A program made the position numbers and the translations under genes. Below are positions 19,409 through 27,812 of a stretch of DNA of 64,000 bases, in pieces. Below the pieces are notes generated by a model that was not told the DNA's origin, did not search any database, and saw only the letters and a program-made list of their open reading frames with translations. Each line of letters opens with the position of its first letter. Position 1 is the first letter of the stretch. The stretch comes from Paraoerskovia sediminicola (GTDB taxonomy: Bacteria > Actinomycetota > Actinomycetes > Actinomycetales > Cellulomonadaceae): the NCBI RefSeq assembly GCF_030296575.1, contig NZ_AP027729.1, positions 868,001 to 932,000 of the forward strand, given 5' to 3'.

Positions 19409-20781
19409 ATGACCGACGCCTACCTCGACGCCGTGAACAGCGGCTTCATGAAGGCCGTCGCCAAGAAGCTTGGCCTCCCCCAGCCCGTCGTCCTGCGCCG
19501 GCACGAGCCCGGGGCGCCGCTGGTGCCCGGACCGGTCCTCGTCGTCGGCGGCCGCCCCGACCTGTCGGACGACGCCGACCAGGTCGCGAAGGCCCTCCTC
19601 GCCTGGGACCTCGACGTCCGCCAGGTCCGCGGCGACGCCGCGGCCGAGGGCGTCGACCGCTGGGGTGCGATCGTGGTCGTCCTCAGCGGGGCGGAGTCCC
19701 CGAGGACCTGCACGACCCGGTGCTCGCCGTGGGCGCGAACCTGCGCCGGCTCGCCGCGGGCGGTCGTGTCGTCACGATCTCGCACGCCGCGACCGACGGC
19801 GACACCCCCACCGTGGCCGCCACGCGCCACGGGGTGACCGGGTTCCTGCGCTCGCTCGCCAAGGAGCTCCGCAAGGGCGCCACCGCGAACGGCATCCAGC
19901 TCACCAGCGACGCCCGTCCGACCGACCCGGCCGCGCTCGCCGCGCTCCACTTCTTCCTCTCCGGGAAGTCGGCGTTCGTCGACGGTCAGCTGATCGAGGT
20001 CGGCGACGGCCCCGCCTGGGACGCGACCGGGTTCGACTGGTCCCGGCCCCTCGCGGACCGGGTCGCCGTGGTCACGGGCGCGGCCCGCGGCATCGGCGCC
20101 GAGGTCGCGCGGACGCTCGCGCGCGACGGGGCGAAGGTCGTCGTCGTCGACGTCCCGGCCGCCGGCGAGCAGCTCGCCGCGGTGGCCAACGAGATCGGTG
20201 GCACGGCCCTCCAGCTCGACGTGACGGCCGACGACGCGGGCGCCCGCATCCTGGAGCACGCGCGCGCCCGGCACGGCGGGCTGCACGTCCTCGTGCACAA
20301 CGCGGGGATCCTGCGGGACAAGCTGCTCGCGAACATGAAGCCCGCGCAGTGGGACTCCGTGGTCGCGGTGAACCTCGCCGCGCAGCTGCGCATCACCGAG
20401 CACCTGCTCGAGGTCGGCGGCTTCTCGGACGCCCCGCACATCGTCTCCCTCGCCTCGACGTCCGGGATCGCGGGCAACCGCGGGCAGACCAACTACGGCT
20501 TCTCCAAGGCCGGCGTGATCGGCCACACCCGGGCCACCGCCCCGCTGATGGCAGCGATCGGCGGCACCGCCAACGCCGTGGCACCGGGGTTCATCGAGAC
20601 CGACATGACCGCGTCGATCCCGCTCGTGCCCCGCCAGGTCGCGCGCCGCGCGTCCTCGCTCCAGCAGGGCGGGCAGCCGATCGACGTCGCCGAGGCCATC
20701 GCGTTCCTCGCCTCGCCCGGCTCGACCGGGATCACCGGCCAGGTGCTGCGCGTGTGCGGTCAGAACCTGGTGGGCCGGTGA
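19409..20781 (+). CDS. fabG: High-molecular-weight 3-oxoacyl reductase, FabG4-like (one frame break)
   Basis: The protein has about 457 residues, twice the usual SDR length. An N-terminal domain of about 200 residues with a degenerate nucleotide fold (VLVVGGRPDLSDDADQ) is followed by a full SDR domain: VAVVTGAARGIGAEVARTLA for NAD(P) binding, VHNAGILRD, and the catalytic Ser, Tyr and Lys in STSGIAGNRGQTNYGFSK. This is the architecture of mycobacterial FabG4. It would interconvert 3-ketoacyl and 3-hydroxyacyl thioesters. The frame breaks at SGAESP; one added base at 19698-19701 restores EDLHDPVLAVGANLRRL (19688-19691 would also work). Its stop overlaps the MaoC gene start (GTGA). Confidence 0.92.
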
Positions 20782-21779
20782 CGGCGGGCGCACCGGAGGG
20801 GTACCGCGTCGAGCGGCTCGCCGCGGTCCCGGGCCTGGGCGGCCTGTACGCGAAGGGCGCCACGTCGTCCGCCCGGATCGCGGCGACCCGCGCCCTGCCC
20901 GGGTCGGTGCGCGGGGGCCGGGACGGGAGCGACCCCACCCTCCCGTCGGTGGCCCTGCGCGTCGACCACGTCGCGACCGACCTGCCGGACGTCGCGGACC
21001 GCCTCGCGCGCTACCAGCGCCTGGTCGGTGAGCGGGTCGGGGACACGATCCCCGCCGGGTTCCTGCACGTCCTCGGGTTCCCCGTCGCGACCGGGCTGAT
21101 GACCCGCGGCGACTTCCCGCTGCCGCTGCTCGGCATGGTCCACACGGCGAACAGCGCGTCCCTGGTGCGACCGGTCCGGCTCGGCGAGACCCTCGCGGTC
21201 GAGTCCTGGGCCGAGGGTCTGCGGCCGCACCGGCGCGGCGTGACCGTCGACCTCGTCACCCGCGTGCTCGTCGACGGCGAGCCCGCCTACCGCGGGGTCT
21301 CGACGTACCTGGCGAAGGGCGTGCACCTCGGGTCACGAGCGTCGGACGACGGGAGCGCTCCGTCGGCCGACCGGTCGCCCCACGCGGGGCTCCCGTTCGT
21401 GCCCACCGGTCGGTGGCGCCTGGGAGCGTCGACGGGTCGGGACTACGCGGCCGTCTCCGGCGACCGGAACCCGATCCACATGTCGGCGCTCTCGGCGAAG
21501 GCGTTCGGCTTCCCGCGCGCCATCGCCCACGGGATGTACACCGCGGCGCGCGCGCTCGCCGAGGTCGGACCCGCCCGCGGGGAGACGTACGACTGGTCGG
21601 TCGAGTTCGCGAAGCCGGTGCTCCTGCCGTCGACGGTGGACGTGTCCATCACCCGCGGCACGGCGGGCGACGAGGGTGCCGCCGGGCTCGACCGGTGGTC
21701 GTACACCGTGCAGGACTCCCGCCGGGGCAGGACGCACCTGCGCGGCGCGGTCACCCGGCGCGATCGAACGCACGACTGA
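20778..21779 (+). CDS. MaoC-family (R)-specific enoyl-CoA hydratase
   Basis: The protein has about 333 residues with two hot-dog halves. The second half contains the hydratase signature YAAVSGDRNPIHMSALSAKA and AIAHGMYTAARALAEVGP, with the catalytic Asp and His of MaoC/htdX enzymes. It hydrates or dehydrates enoyl and 3-hydroxyacyl thioesters. The GTG start overlaps the reductase stop by 4 nt, so the three genes thiolase, reductase and hydratase form one tightly coupled operon, divergent from the acyl-CoA oxidase. The closest named analogue from memory is mycobacterial HtdX. No frame break is seen. Confidence 0.9.
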   Translation: MTAGAPEGYRVERLAAVPGLGGLYAKGATSSARIAATRALPGSVRGGRDGSDPTLPSVALRVDHVATDLPDVADRLARYQRLVGERVGDTIPAGFLHVLGFPVATGLMTRGDFPLPLLGMVHTANSASLVRPVRLGETLAVESWAEGLRPHRRGVTVDLVTRVLVDGEPAYRGVSTYLAKGVHLGSRASDDGSAPSADRSPHAGLPFVPTGRWRLGASTGRDYAAVSGDRNPIHMSALSAKAFGFPRAIAHGMYTAARALAEVGPARGETYDWSVEFAKPVLLPSTVDVSITRGTAGDEGAAGLDRWSYTVQDSRRGRTHLRGAVTRRDRTHD

Positions 21780-21934
21780 AGGCACGACTGGAGGACTCGG
21801 CCCAGAAGGTGACTGCCGAACGCCTCGGCCGACGCGACTGCCGGGCGGAGTCCGACCGCGTGCGAGTCACGCGCCGCGTGCCTACGTTCACCCCATCACG
21901 GCCGACACGGGCCGCGACTCAGGAGGGAGCACTC

Positions 21935-22108
21935 ATGGGACTCGACGACAAGATCTCGAACGCGGCCGAAGACGCCAAGGGCAAGGTCAAGGAGGGCGCC
22001 GGCAAGGCGTCCGACAACGAGCGCCTCGAGGCGGAGGGCAAGGCCGACCAGGCCTCGGCCGACGTCAAGCAGGCCGGCGAGAAGGCAAAGGACGCCTTCA
22101 AGCACTGA
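21935..22108 (+). CDS. CsbD-family stress protein
   Basis: The 57-residue, highly charged protein reads MGLDDKISNAAEDAKGKVKE, then GAGKASDNERLEAEGKADQA and ends in a Lys-rich KAKDAFKH. The LEAEGKADQA block is the CsbD-family hallmark. Members are small hydrophilic proteins induced by general stress in many bacteria, of unknown biochemical role. The ATG at 21935 has a perfect AGGAGGGA site 7 nt upstream. A TACGTT hexamer at about 21884 may be its promoter element. It appears to be a single-gene unit with a hairpin downstream. Confidence 0.92.
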   Translation: MGLDDKISNAAEDAKGKVKEGAGKASDNERLEAEGKADQASADVKQAGEKAKDAFKH

Positions 22109-22151
22109 TCTGCGCACCGCGCCGCCGAGCTGATCGGTGACGCGCACGAAC

Positions 22152-22190
22152 CGACGGCTCCGTCTCGACTCCCCTCGGGCGGGGCCGTCG
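22152..22190 (+). terminator. Hairpin after the csbD-like gene
   Basis: CGACGGCTCC pairs with GGGGCCGTCG with one G-T pair around a 19-nt loop, 43 nt past the stop. There is no T-tract. The rest of the 239-nt gap to 22347 shows nothing I recognise. Confidence 0.45.
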
Positions 22191-22347
22191 TCGTGCCCGA
22201 GGCGGTACCGCCGCCTGCCGCAAGAAGCAGCGATCAGCAGCCATCAGCAGCGAGAGGACTACGAACGAGCCGCGGCAGGTCTGCGACGACGCCGGTGACC
22301 GAGCCGCCACTGCACTACGACGGGGCTGCGACGGGCTTGGAGCAGGC

Positions 22348-23796
22348 TCAGCCGTCGGCGGGGACCGGGCCGCAGCCGGCGGACTCGCCGACGAACCCGG
22401 CCGCCGCGGTCGCGAAGAGGCCGCTCAGACCGGAGCCGGCGGGCACGGGCCGCGGGTCGTCGGTCACGGTCCAGCAGCCGTCGACGACCGCGTACTGCGC
22501 ACGCGGGCCCTCGGCGACGAAGCTGCGGAGCGCGCCGACCAGCCGTTCGATCTCGTCGCCCGAGGTGCCGACGCCGACCGACGCGCGGATCGCCCCGCCG
22601 TCGAGGCCGAGCCGGGACAGCAGCGGGTGGGCGCAGAAGCGGCCGTCACGGACGCCGATGCCGTGCTCGGCCGACAGGTAGGCCGCGACGAGGCCGGGGT
22701 CGTGCCCCTCGACCCCGAAGGTGACGACGCCGACCGGGTCGGCCGCGTCGTCCCACACCTGCACGACCTGGACGCCGTCGAGGTCGCTCAGCCCGTCGAC
22801 GAGGCGTGCTCGCAGGGTGCTCTCGTGCTCCAGGGCCTCGTCCGGGTCGACGGCTGCGAGGGCGTCGCACGCCGCCGCGAGGGCGACGGCGCCGATGACG
22901 TTGGGCGAGCCGGCCTCGTGCCTGGCCGGGGCCGGGTGCCAGGTGGTCCGGTCGACGCCGACCTGGCGCACGGCGCCGCCGCCCGCGAGGAAGGGCGTGC
23001 CGGCGTCGAGCCAGTCACGACGGCCCACGAGGGCGCCGGCCCCGAAGGGCGCGTAGGTCTTGTGCCCCGAGAACGCGACGTAGTCAGCGCCGGTGTCCTC
23101 CAGGGAGAACCTGCGGTGCGGCACGAGCTGGGCGCCGTCGAGCACGACCCGTGCGCCGGCGTCGTGGGCGACGCGCACGACCTCGTCGAGCGGCAGCCGC
23201 TCTCCCGTGACGTTCGAGGCACCCGTGATGGCGAGGAGGGCGTAGGGCTGCAGGGCGAGCTCGTCGCGGATCGCGTCGACGGTCGCCGCGACCGAGTCGC
23301 GACTGGCGACCACCGTCGCGTCGGCGGAGCGCCGCCAGGGCAGGAAGTTCGCGTGGTGCTCGACGTCGAGGACGAGCACGCGGCCGGGCCCCCTGTCCGC
23401 CCGAGCCGGGACGCACCCAGCGAGGAGGTTGAGCGAGTCCGTGGTGTTGCGGGTGATGATCGTGACGTCGTCGGCGCGGGCCCCGACGAAGCCGCCGATC
23501 GTCCGGCGCGACGCCTCGTACAGCGCGGTCGACACCTGCGAGAGGTAGCCCGCGCCGCGGTGCACGCTCGCGTACAGCGGCAGCACCTCGGTGACCCGCT
23601 CCGCGACGCTCGCGAGCGCCGGCGCGGACGCGGCCACGTCGAGGTTCGCGTAGGGGACGCTCCGGCCGTCGACGAGGGGCACGAGGGTGTCGCTGCCGAC
23701 GACGGGCAGCAGCGGGGTGACGTCGGCGACGTGGGCGATGCCGGTCGCGCCGGGGGCCTGGGTCGAACAGCGGGTCTCGATGGTGTCGGCAGTCAT
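22348..23796 (-). CDS. Class V aminotransferase, cysteine desulfurase-like
   Basis: The 482-residue PLP enzyme has the class V fold: YANLDVAASAPALASV near the start, RNTTDSLNLLAGC, DVEHHANFLPWRR, VLDGAQLVPHRRF and the PLP-binding lysine in FSGHKTYAPFGAGALVG. The C-terminal region (EHGIGVRDGRFCAHPLL) carries a Cys in the place where SufS/CsdA-type desulfurases often have one. It may release sulfur from cysteine or a related amino acid; exact substrate is not assignable. A SAM-IV riboswitch lies immediately upstream, so the gene is expected to be shut down when S-adenosylmethionine is plentiful, which ties it to sulfur and methionine metabolism. The ATG at 23796 follows GGAGGA. Confidence 0.88.
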   Translation of the reverse strand: MTADTIETRCSTQAPGATGIAHVADVTPLLPVVGSDTLVPLVDGRSVPYANLDVAASAPALASVAERVTEVLPLYASVHRGAGYLSQVSTALYEASRRTIGGFVGARADDVTIITRNTTDSLNLLAGCVPARADRGPGRVLVLDVEHHANFLPWRRSADATVVASRDSVAATVDAIRDELALQPYALLAITGASNVTGERLPLDEVVRVAHDAGARVVLDGAQLVPHRRFSLEDTGADYVAFSGHKTYAPFGAGALVGRRDWLDAGTPFLAGGGAVRQVGVDRTTWHPAPARHEAGSPNVIGAVALAAACDALAAVDPDEALEHESTLRARLVDGLSDLDGVQVVQVWDDAADPVGVVTFGVEGHDPGLVAAYLSAEHGIGVRDGRFCAHPLLSRLGLDGGAIRASVGVGTSGDEIERLVGALRSFVAEGPRAQYAVVDGCWTVTDDPRPVPAGSGLSGLFATAAAGFVGESAGCGPVPADG

Positions 23797-23868
23797 GCGG
23801 TCCTCCGTGGTTCAGGGGACCGGCCCGCCGGCCGCCCCGCGCTTGCCCCCGCGCCGTTCGACGGAGGG

Positions 23869-23955
23869 CCTGGTCGTCACCCGGGGCACCCCACCGCGAG
23901 AGGAGGGTTGCCGGCCAGCAAACCGGGGTTTCACGCTGGCACTCATGACCTGTCA
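23869..23955 (-). ncRNA. SAM-IV riboswitch
   Basis: Read on the minus strand, the segment starts GGTCATGAGTGCCAGCGTGA, continues ACCCCGGTTTGCTGGCCGGC, then AACCCTCC, GGTGGGGTGCCCCGGGTGAC and ends GACCAGG. These are, in order, the P1 5' strand, the P2/P3 stem, the GGCAACCCTCC core, and the GGTGGGGTGCCCCGGGTGA junction that define SAM-IV RNAs of actinobacteria; P1 closes with GGTC/GACC. The 3' pseudoknot partner should extend toward about 23840. It controls the class V aminotransferase, whose start is about 70 nt downstream. Established for the class: it binds S-adenosylmethionine and represses. Confidence 0.88.
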
Positions 23956-24071
23956 TCAAGAATCACCGAGGCCACGAAGCGCGTCAACCGACCGTCCACG
24001 TCGTCTCACATCATGGTCATCCTGGCCTCTGCGGGTGTCGGACGGCGTCCCGGGTGCCGTAGCATCCGGTT

Positions 24072-24191
24072 CACCATCCAGAGCGGCCGAGTGACATGGC
24101 ACGACGACGCCGCAGCAACCCCCTGGTCCACGTGGTCCCGGCACGCCGGGTCCCGAGGTCCGGGCGAGGGTGCTACCGCCACGATCGATGG
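24072..24191 (+). ncRNA. SAM-I (S-box) riboswitch
   Basis: The plus strand shows ACCATCCAGAGCGGCCGAG, GTGACATGGCACGACGACGC, CGCAGCAACCCCCTGG, a GC-rich P3 arm, then GAGGGTGCTACCGCCA and GATGG. These match the S-box order: P1, the AGAG...GA kink-turn in P2, the GCAACC loop and the GGTGCTAC P4 region. P1 pairs CCATC (24073-24077) with GATGG (24187-24191). The last GG of P1 is also the start of the GGAGGAG ribosome-binding site of the rhodanese gene, so ligand-stabilised P1 would hide it. This predicts translational repression of rhodanese-metZ by SAM. Confidence 0.82.
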
Positions 24192-24199
24192 AGGAGAGC

Positions 24200-24733
24200 A
24201 TGACGTCCCCCCACGCACGACCCGACCAGCCCGCCGCGAGCGGACCCGGCGACGCGACGCCGTCCGACGACCGGGCGGGCGGCGAGCCGCAGGTGACGCC
24301 GCGGCCCGCGGACGGCTACGCCGGCGACCTCACGCCGCAGCAGGCCTGGACGCTCCTCGCGCAGGACGAGCGCGCCGTGCTCGTCGACGTCCGCACCGAG
24401 GGCGAGTGGGCGACGATCGGCGTGCCCGACGTCTCCGACCTCGGCAAGCAGGTCACGTACGCGCAGTGGGTCACCCCGCTCGGGCCGAACCCCGCGTTCC
24501 TCGACGAGGTGCTGGGTTCCGGCCTGGCGCCCGGCGACGGCCGGCCGGTCGTGTTCCTGTGCCGGTCCGGGCAACGCTCGATCGGGGCCGCTCGGGCCGC
24601 CACCGGCGCGGGCCTCGGCCCCGCGTACAACGTGCTCGACGGCTTCGAGGGCGACGCGGACGCCGCCGGGGTGCGCGGGCACCGGGGCTGGCGCGCCGTA
24701 GGACTCGCGTCGACCACCTGGAGCCGGGCATGA
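24200..24733 (+). CDS. Rhodanese-domain protein (sulfurtransferase)
   Basis: The 177-residue protein has a disordered N-terminal tail of about 45 residues and a single rhodanese domain: LTPQQAWTLLAQDERAVLVD, VRTEGEWATIGVP, and the active-site loop VFLCRSGQRSIGAARAAT with the catalytic Cys at residue 121. Members carry persulfide sulfur for transfer. The same rhodanese-metZ gene pair occurs in other bacteria, suggesting delivery of sulfur to homocysteine synthesis. The ATG at 24200 is set by the GGAGGAG site at 24190-24196, which the upstream SAM-I riboswitch can mask. The stop overlaps metZ (ATGA). Confidence 0.9.
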   Translation: MTSPHARPDQPAASGPGDATPSDDRAGGEPQVTPRPADGYAGDLTPQQAWTLLAQDERAVLVDVRTEGEWATIGVPDVSDLGKQVTYAQWVTPLGPNPAFLDEVLGSGLAPGDGRPVVFLCRSGQRSIGAARAATGAGLGPAYNVLDGFEGDADAAGVRGHRGWRAVGLASTTWSRA

Positions 24734-25965
24734 GCACGCCCGGCGGGTCCGGGCACGGAGACCTCCCGGCGGGCGTGCGCCCCGCCACGCTCGCCGTGCG
24801 CGGCGGGCACCAGCGGACCGGGTTCGACGAGACCAGCGAGGCGATGTTCCTCACCCAGGGGTACGTCTACCCGCAGGCGGCCGACGCCGAGGCCGCGTTC
24901 AAGGGCGAGTCGGACCACTTCATCTACTCCCGCTACGGCAACCCCACGGTCCGCACGTTCGAGGAGCGGCTGCGGCTGCTGGAGGGCGCCGAGGCGTGCT
25001 TCGCGACCGCGACCGGGATGTCGGCGGTGTTCACGTCGATCGCCGCCCTCGTGTCGTCCGGGTCCCGGATCGTCGCGGCTCGGGCGCTGTTCGGCTCGAC
25101 GATCGTCATCTTCGACGAGATCCTCGCGCGCTGGGGTGTGCAGACCGACTACGTCGACGGGCACGTGCTCTCCGACTGGGAGGAGGCGCTCGCGACCCCC
25201 GCCGACATCGTCTTCTTCGAGACGCCGTCCAACCCCATGCAGGACATCGTCGACGTGCGGGCCGTGTGCGACCTCGCGCACGCCGCCGGGGCCACCGTGA
25301 TTCTCGACAACGTGTTCGCGACCCCGCTCCTGCAGCAGCCGCTCGAGCTCGGCGCCGACGTGGTCGTGTACTCGGCGACGAAGCACATCGACGGGCAGGG
25401 GCGCGTGCTCGGCGGGGCGATCCTCGGCTCGCAGGAGTACATCACCGGGCCGGTCCAGACGATGATCCGCAACACCGGGCCGTCGCTGTCGGCGTTCAAC
25501 GCGTGGGTGCTGCTCAAAGGTCTCGAGACGCTGCCGGTGCGGGTGCGCGCGCAGAACGCCGCCGCCCTGCAGGTCGCCGAGGCGCTCGAGGCGCTCCCCG
25601 GGATCACCGGCGTCCGCTACCCGTTCCTCGCCTCGCACCCGCAGGTCGAGCTCGCGAAGGCTCAGCAGTCGGGCGGCGGGACCGTCGTGACCTTCGACGT
25701 CGAAGTCCCTGACGGCACGGACCCCGAGACCGCGAAGAAGCGCGCCTTCGCGTTCCTCGACGCCCTGCAGGTCGTCGACATCTCGAACAACCTCGGCGAC
25801 GCGAAGTCGCTGATCACCCACCCGGCGACCACGACGCACCGCAAGCTCGGCCCCGAGGGCCGCGCCGCCGTCGGGATCTCCGAGACCACGGTGCGGCTCA
25901 GCGTCGGGCTCGAGGACCCGCTCGACATCATCGAGGACGTGCAGCGGGCGCTGGGCGTCGCGTAG
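24730..25965 (+). CDS. metZ: O-succinylhomoserine sulfhydrylase
   Basis: The 411-residue Cys/Met-metabolism PLP enzyme shows YSRYGNPTVRTFEERL, ATATGMSAVFTSIAALV, FFETPSNPMQDIVDV and the PLP lysine in VVYSATKHIDGQGRVLGG; SVGLEDPLDIIEDVQRAL closes the family C-terminus. It makes homocysteine from O-succinylhomoserine and sulfide, the direct sulfhydrylation route to methionine. The sequence is closer to MetZ than to MetB or MetY. The start overlaps the rhodanese stop by 4 nt, so the pair shares the SAM-I riboswitch. Its 3' end overlaps the convergent DUF998 gene by 38 nt. Confidence 0.93.
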   Translation: MSTPGGSGHGDLPAGVRPATLAVRGGHQRTGFDETSEAMFLTQGYVYPQAADAEAAFKGESDHFIYSRYGNPTVRTFEERLRLLEGAEACFATATGMSAVFTSIAALVSSGSRIVAARALFGSTIVIFDEILARWGVQTDYVDGHVLSDWEEALATPADIVFFETPSNPMQDIVDVRAVCDLAHAAGATVILDNVFATPLLQQPLELGADVVVYSATKHIDGQGRVLGGAILGSQEYITGPVQTMIRNTGPSLSAFNAWVLLKGLETLPVRVRAQNAAALQVAEALEALPGITGVRYPFLASHPQVELAKAQQSGGGTVVTFDVEVPDGTDPETAKKRAFAFLDALQVVDISNNLGDAKSLITHPATTTHRKLGPEGRAAVGISETTVRLSVGLEDPLDIIEDVQRALGVA

Positions 25966-26626
25966 ACCGGGCGTGGCGCGCCATCAGGGCGAGCACCAGC
26001 CCGAGCGGCGCGAGCGACTGCGCCCCCGCGGCCAGTCGCTCGGTCAGGCCGGTGGCCGCACCGCCGTCCGGCGTCAGACCCTGCAGCTCCAGGACGAAGA
26101 CGACCACCAGTCCCACCAGGACGGCGCTCGTGACGACCAAGGGTGCGCGGCGCGGCCTGCCCGAGCCGCGCCGTCCGCCCGCGAGCGCCGGCCAGAGCGC
26201 GAGCGCACCGAACCCGACACCCGCGGCGATCCCGTGGGCCTGCGGGTAGAGATCGACAGGGAGCGCCGCCACGGCTGCGGTCGAGACCCCACCGAGCGCG
26301 AGCAGCACGCGCCCCGGCGTCGCCGCGCCACGCAGGCCGAGCGCCGTGGCGACGTGGCACGCACCGGTGACGGCGAGCCCCGCGGTCATCACGCCGGGGT
26401 GGGCGGAGGGCGCCGCCGCCAGCGCGGAGATCGTCTCGCCGACCGCGTCGAACGAGGACTGGAGGGCGGCCGCGAGCGTCCAGCCGCCGATCATCGCGAC
26501 CGGCGCGAGAGCGGCCGACAGGACCGCGAACCGCGGTACCGACCGGGCCCCGGGGGTGGGTCCGCCGACGGGCACGACGCCCGACACGCTGTCGTCCCGG
26601 TCCGCGGAGGGCTCGTCGGTCGGCAC
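25928..26626 (-). CDS. DUF998 membrane protein
   Basis: The 232-residue protein has a hydrophilic N-terminus of about 35 residues and six hydrophobic segments, including FAVLSAALAPVAMIGGWTLA, then FDAVGETISALAA and VALPVDLYPQAHGIAAGVGF, the pattern of DUF998 proteins. Function is unknown; the family is of bacterial integral membrane proteins. The GTG at 26626 lies 2 nt after the stop of the double-GNAT gene, which argues for co-transcription from the purS promoter. The end overlaps metZ by 38 nt in convergent orientation, without any hairpin between them, so the two transcripts may read into each other. Confidence 0.8.
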   Translation of the reverse strand: MPTDEPSADRDDSVSGVVPVGGPTPGARSVPRFAVLSAALAPVAMIGGWTLAAALQSSFDAVGETISALAAAPSAHPGVMTAGLAVTGACHVATALGLRGAATPGRVLLALGGVSTAAVAALPVDLYPQAHGIAAGVGFGALALWPALAGGRRGSGRPRRAPLVVTSAVLVGLVVVFVLELQGLTPDGGAATGLTERLAAGAQSLAPLGLVLALMARHARSTRRPAPAARPR

Positions 26627-26628
26627 CG

Positions 26629-27812
26629 TCAGAGGTCCAGGCCGAGGCAGAACGCGGAGTCGAACGCGTCGTAGGGCGGGAACGGCAGCACCGGCCGGTA
26701 CCCGCGGCGGCGATAGGTCGCGAGCGCCTCGGGCTGGCGGGGACCCGTGCCCAGGAGGAGGCGTTCGACCCCGTGCGCGCGGGCCGCCGCCTCGATCGCG
26801 TCGAGGAGCGCCGACGCCACGCCGGTGCGCCGGGCCTCGTCCCGGACGAAGACCTTGGAGAGCTCGGCCGCCCCGGCCGGGGACCCGGCGTCGGCCCCTC
26901 GCACGGACGCGCAACCGAGCAGCCGGTCGCCGCGGCGGGCGACCAGGGTGACGATCGCGCTCTCGCCGAGCGCGGCGTCCGACGCCTCGAAGGCTCCGGG
27001 CTCGACGAGGTGCCCGAAGTCCTCCGGGTAGCGCGCGAGGTTGGTGGTCTCGAACATCTCGCGGCGCAGCAGGAACGCGTCGGGGTCGCCCCACGGGACC
27101 TCGGTGACGACGATCGGCGCCGGGAGCGACGTCGCGACTGCTGCCGACTGCCGGTCCGCCGTCCGAGACCCTGCCGGCCGCAGGTCCGCCGTCCGAGGCC
27201 CTGCCGAACCGGCGCCTCCAGCGGCCGAACCGGTCTCTAGGTGTGATCCCGGGGCTGACATCGCACCGGATCCCCGGTTCGGCGGAGGGTCGTGGAGGTC
27301 CTTCGCGAAGCACCGCGACTCGGTGGAGTCGATGTACGCCCCGTACCGGGCGATCGGCGCGTAGCCGAGGGCCAGGTACAGCCCGATCGCCTGGGGCTGG
27401 CGGACGCCGGTCTCCAGCACGAGGCGGTCGAGGCCGTGGTCGACGGCCCGCGCCTCGAGCGCGGCCATGACGGTCTTGGAGAGGCCGGCACCCCGGTGGC
27501 CGGGGACGACGTAGACCCGCTTGACCTCGCCGGTGCCCTGCGGGTGCGTTCCCCGCGGCCGTCGGGCAGGCCCGAGACCTCCCGGACGGTGCCGCAGGCG
27601 ACGGTCGCGCCGTCGAGGCTCACCAGCACCGTGGCCACGGCCGTGTCAGCCGTGACGGGGTCGCCGACGTCGCTCTGGCCCGGCTCGACGCCGTAGGTCG
27701 CGGCGAGCTCGATCTGCTGGACGTCGCGCAGCCGAACCGCTTCGTGGTGGTCGAAACCGACGACCTCGACCAGCGGCGCGGCCACCGCACCAGGTTCGAC
27801 GGACACGGTCAC
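26629..27812 (-). CDS. Protein with two GNAT acetyltransferase domains (one frame break)
   Basis: The bridged product has about 394 residues. The first GNAT domain includes [20 protein letters not shown], then [17 protein letters not shown] and, after one base is restored at 27551-27554, [20 protein letters not shown] with [20 protein letters not shown] linker of about 55 residues follows, then a second domain with [20 protein letters not shown] and [19 protein letters not shown]. Both domains keep the acetyl-CoA pyrophosphate loop (V-x-x-x-x-R-x-x-G). Substrates are unknown. The GTG at 27812 overlaps the purQ stop (GTGA). The linker carries an 87-bp palindromic segment also found in the Ada-AlkA gene, and two copies of a GxRTAD repeat. 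Confidence 0.84.
27202..27288 (-). repeat. In-frame palindromic element, copy 1 (double-GNAT linker)
   Basis: In coding sense the 29-codon segment starts CCTCCGCCGAACCGG, has a central GGATCA and ends ACCGGTTCGGCCGCTGGA then GGTTCGGCA. CCGAACCGG and its complement CCGGTTCGG form the arms. It aligns without gaps, codon for codon, with 61904-61990; I count about 60 of 87 identical bases, nearly all in the arms and core. Encoded residues read [20 protein letters not shown] and then SAAGGAGSA. Confidence 0.7.
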
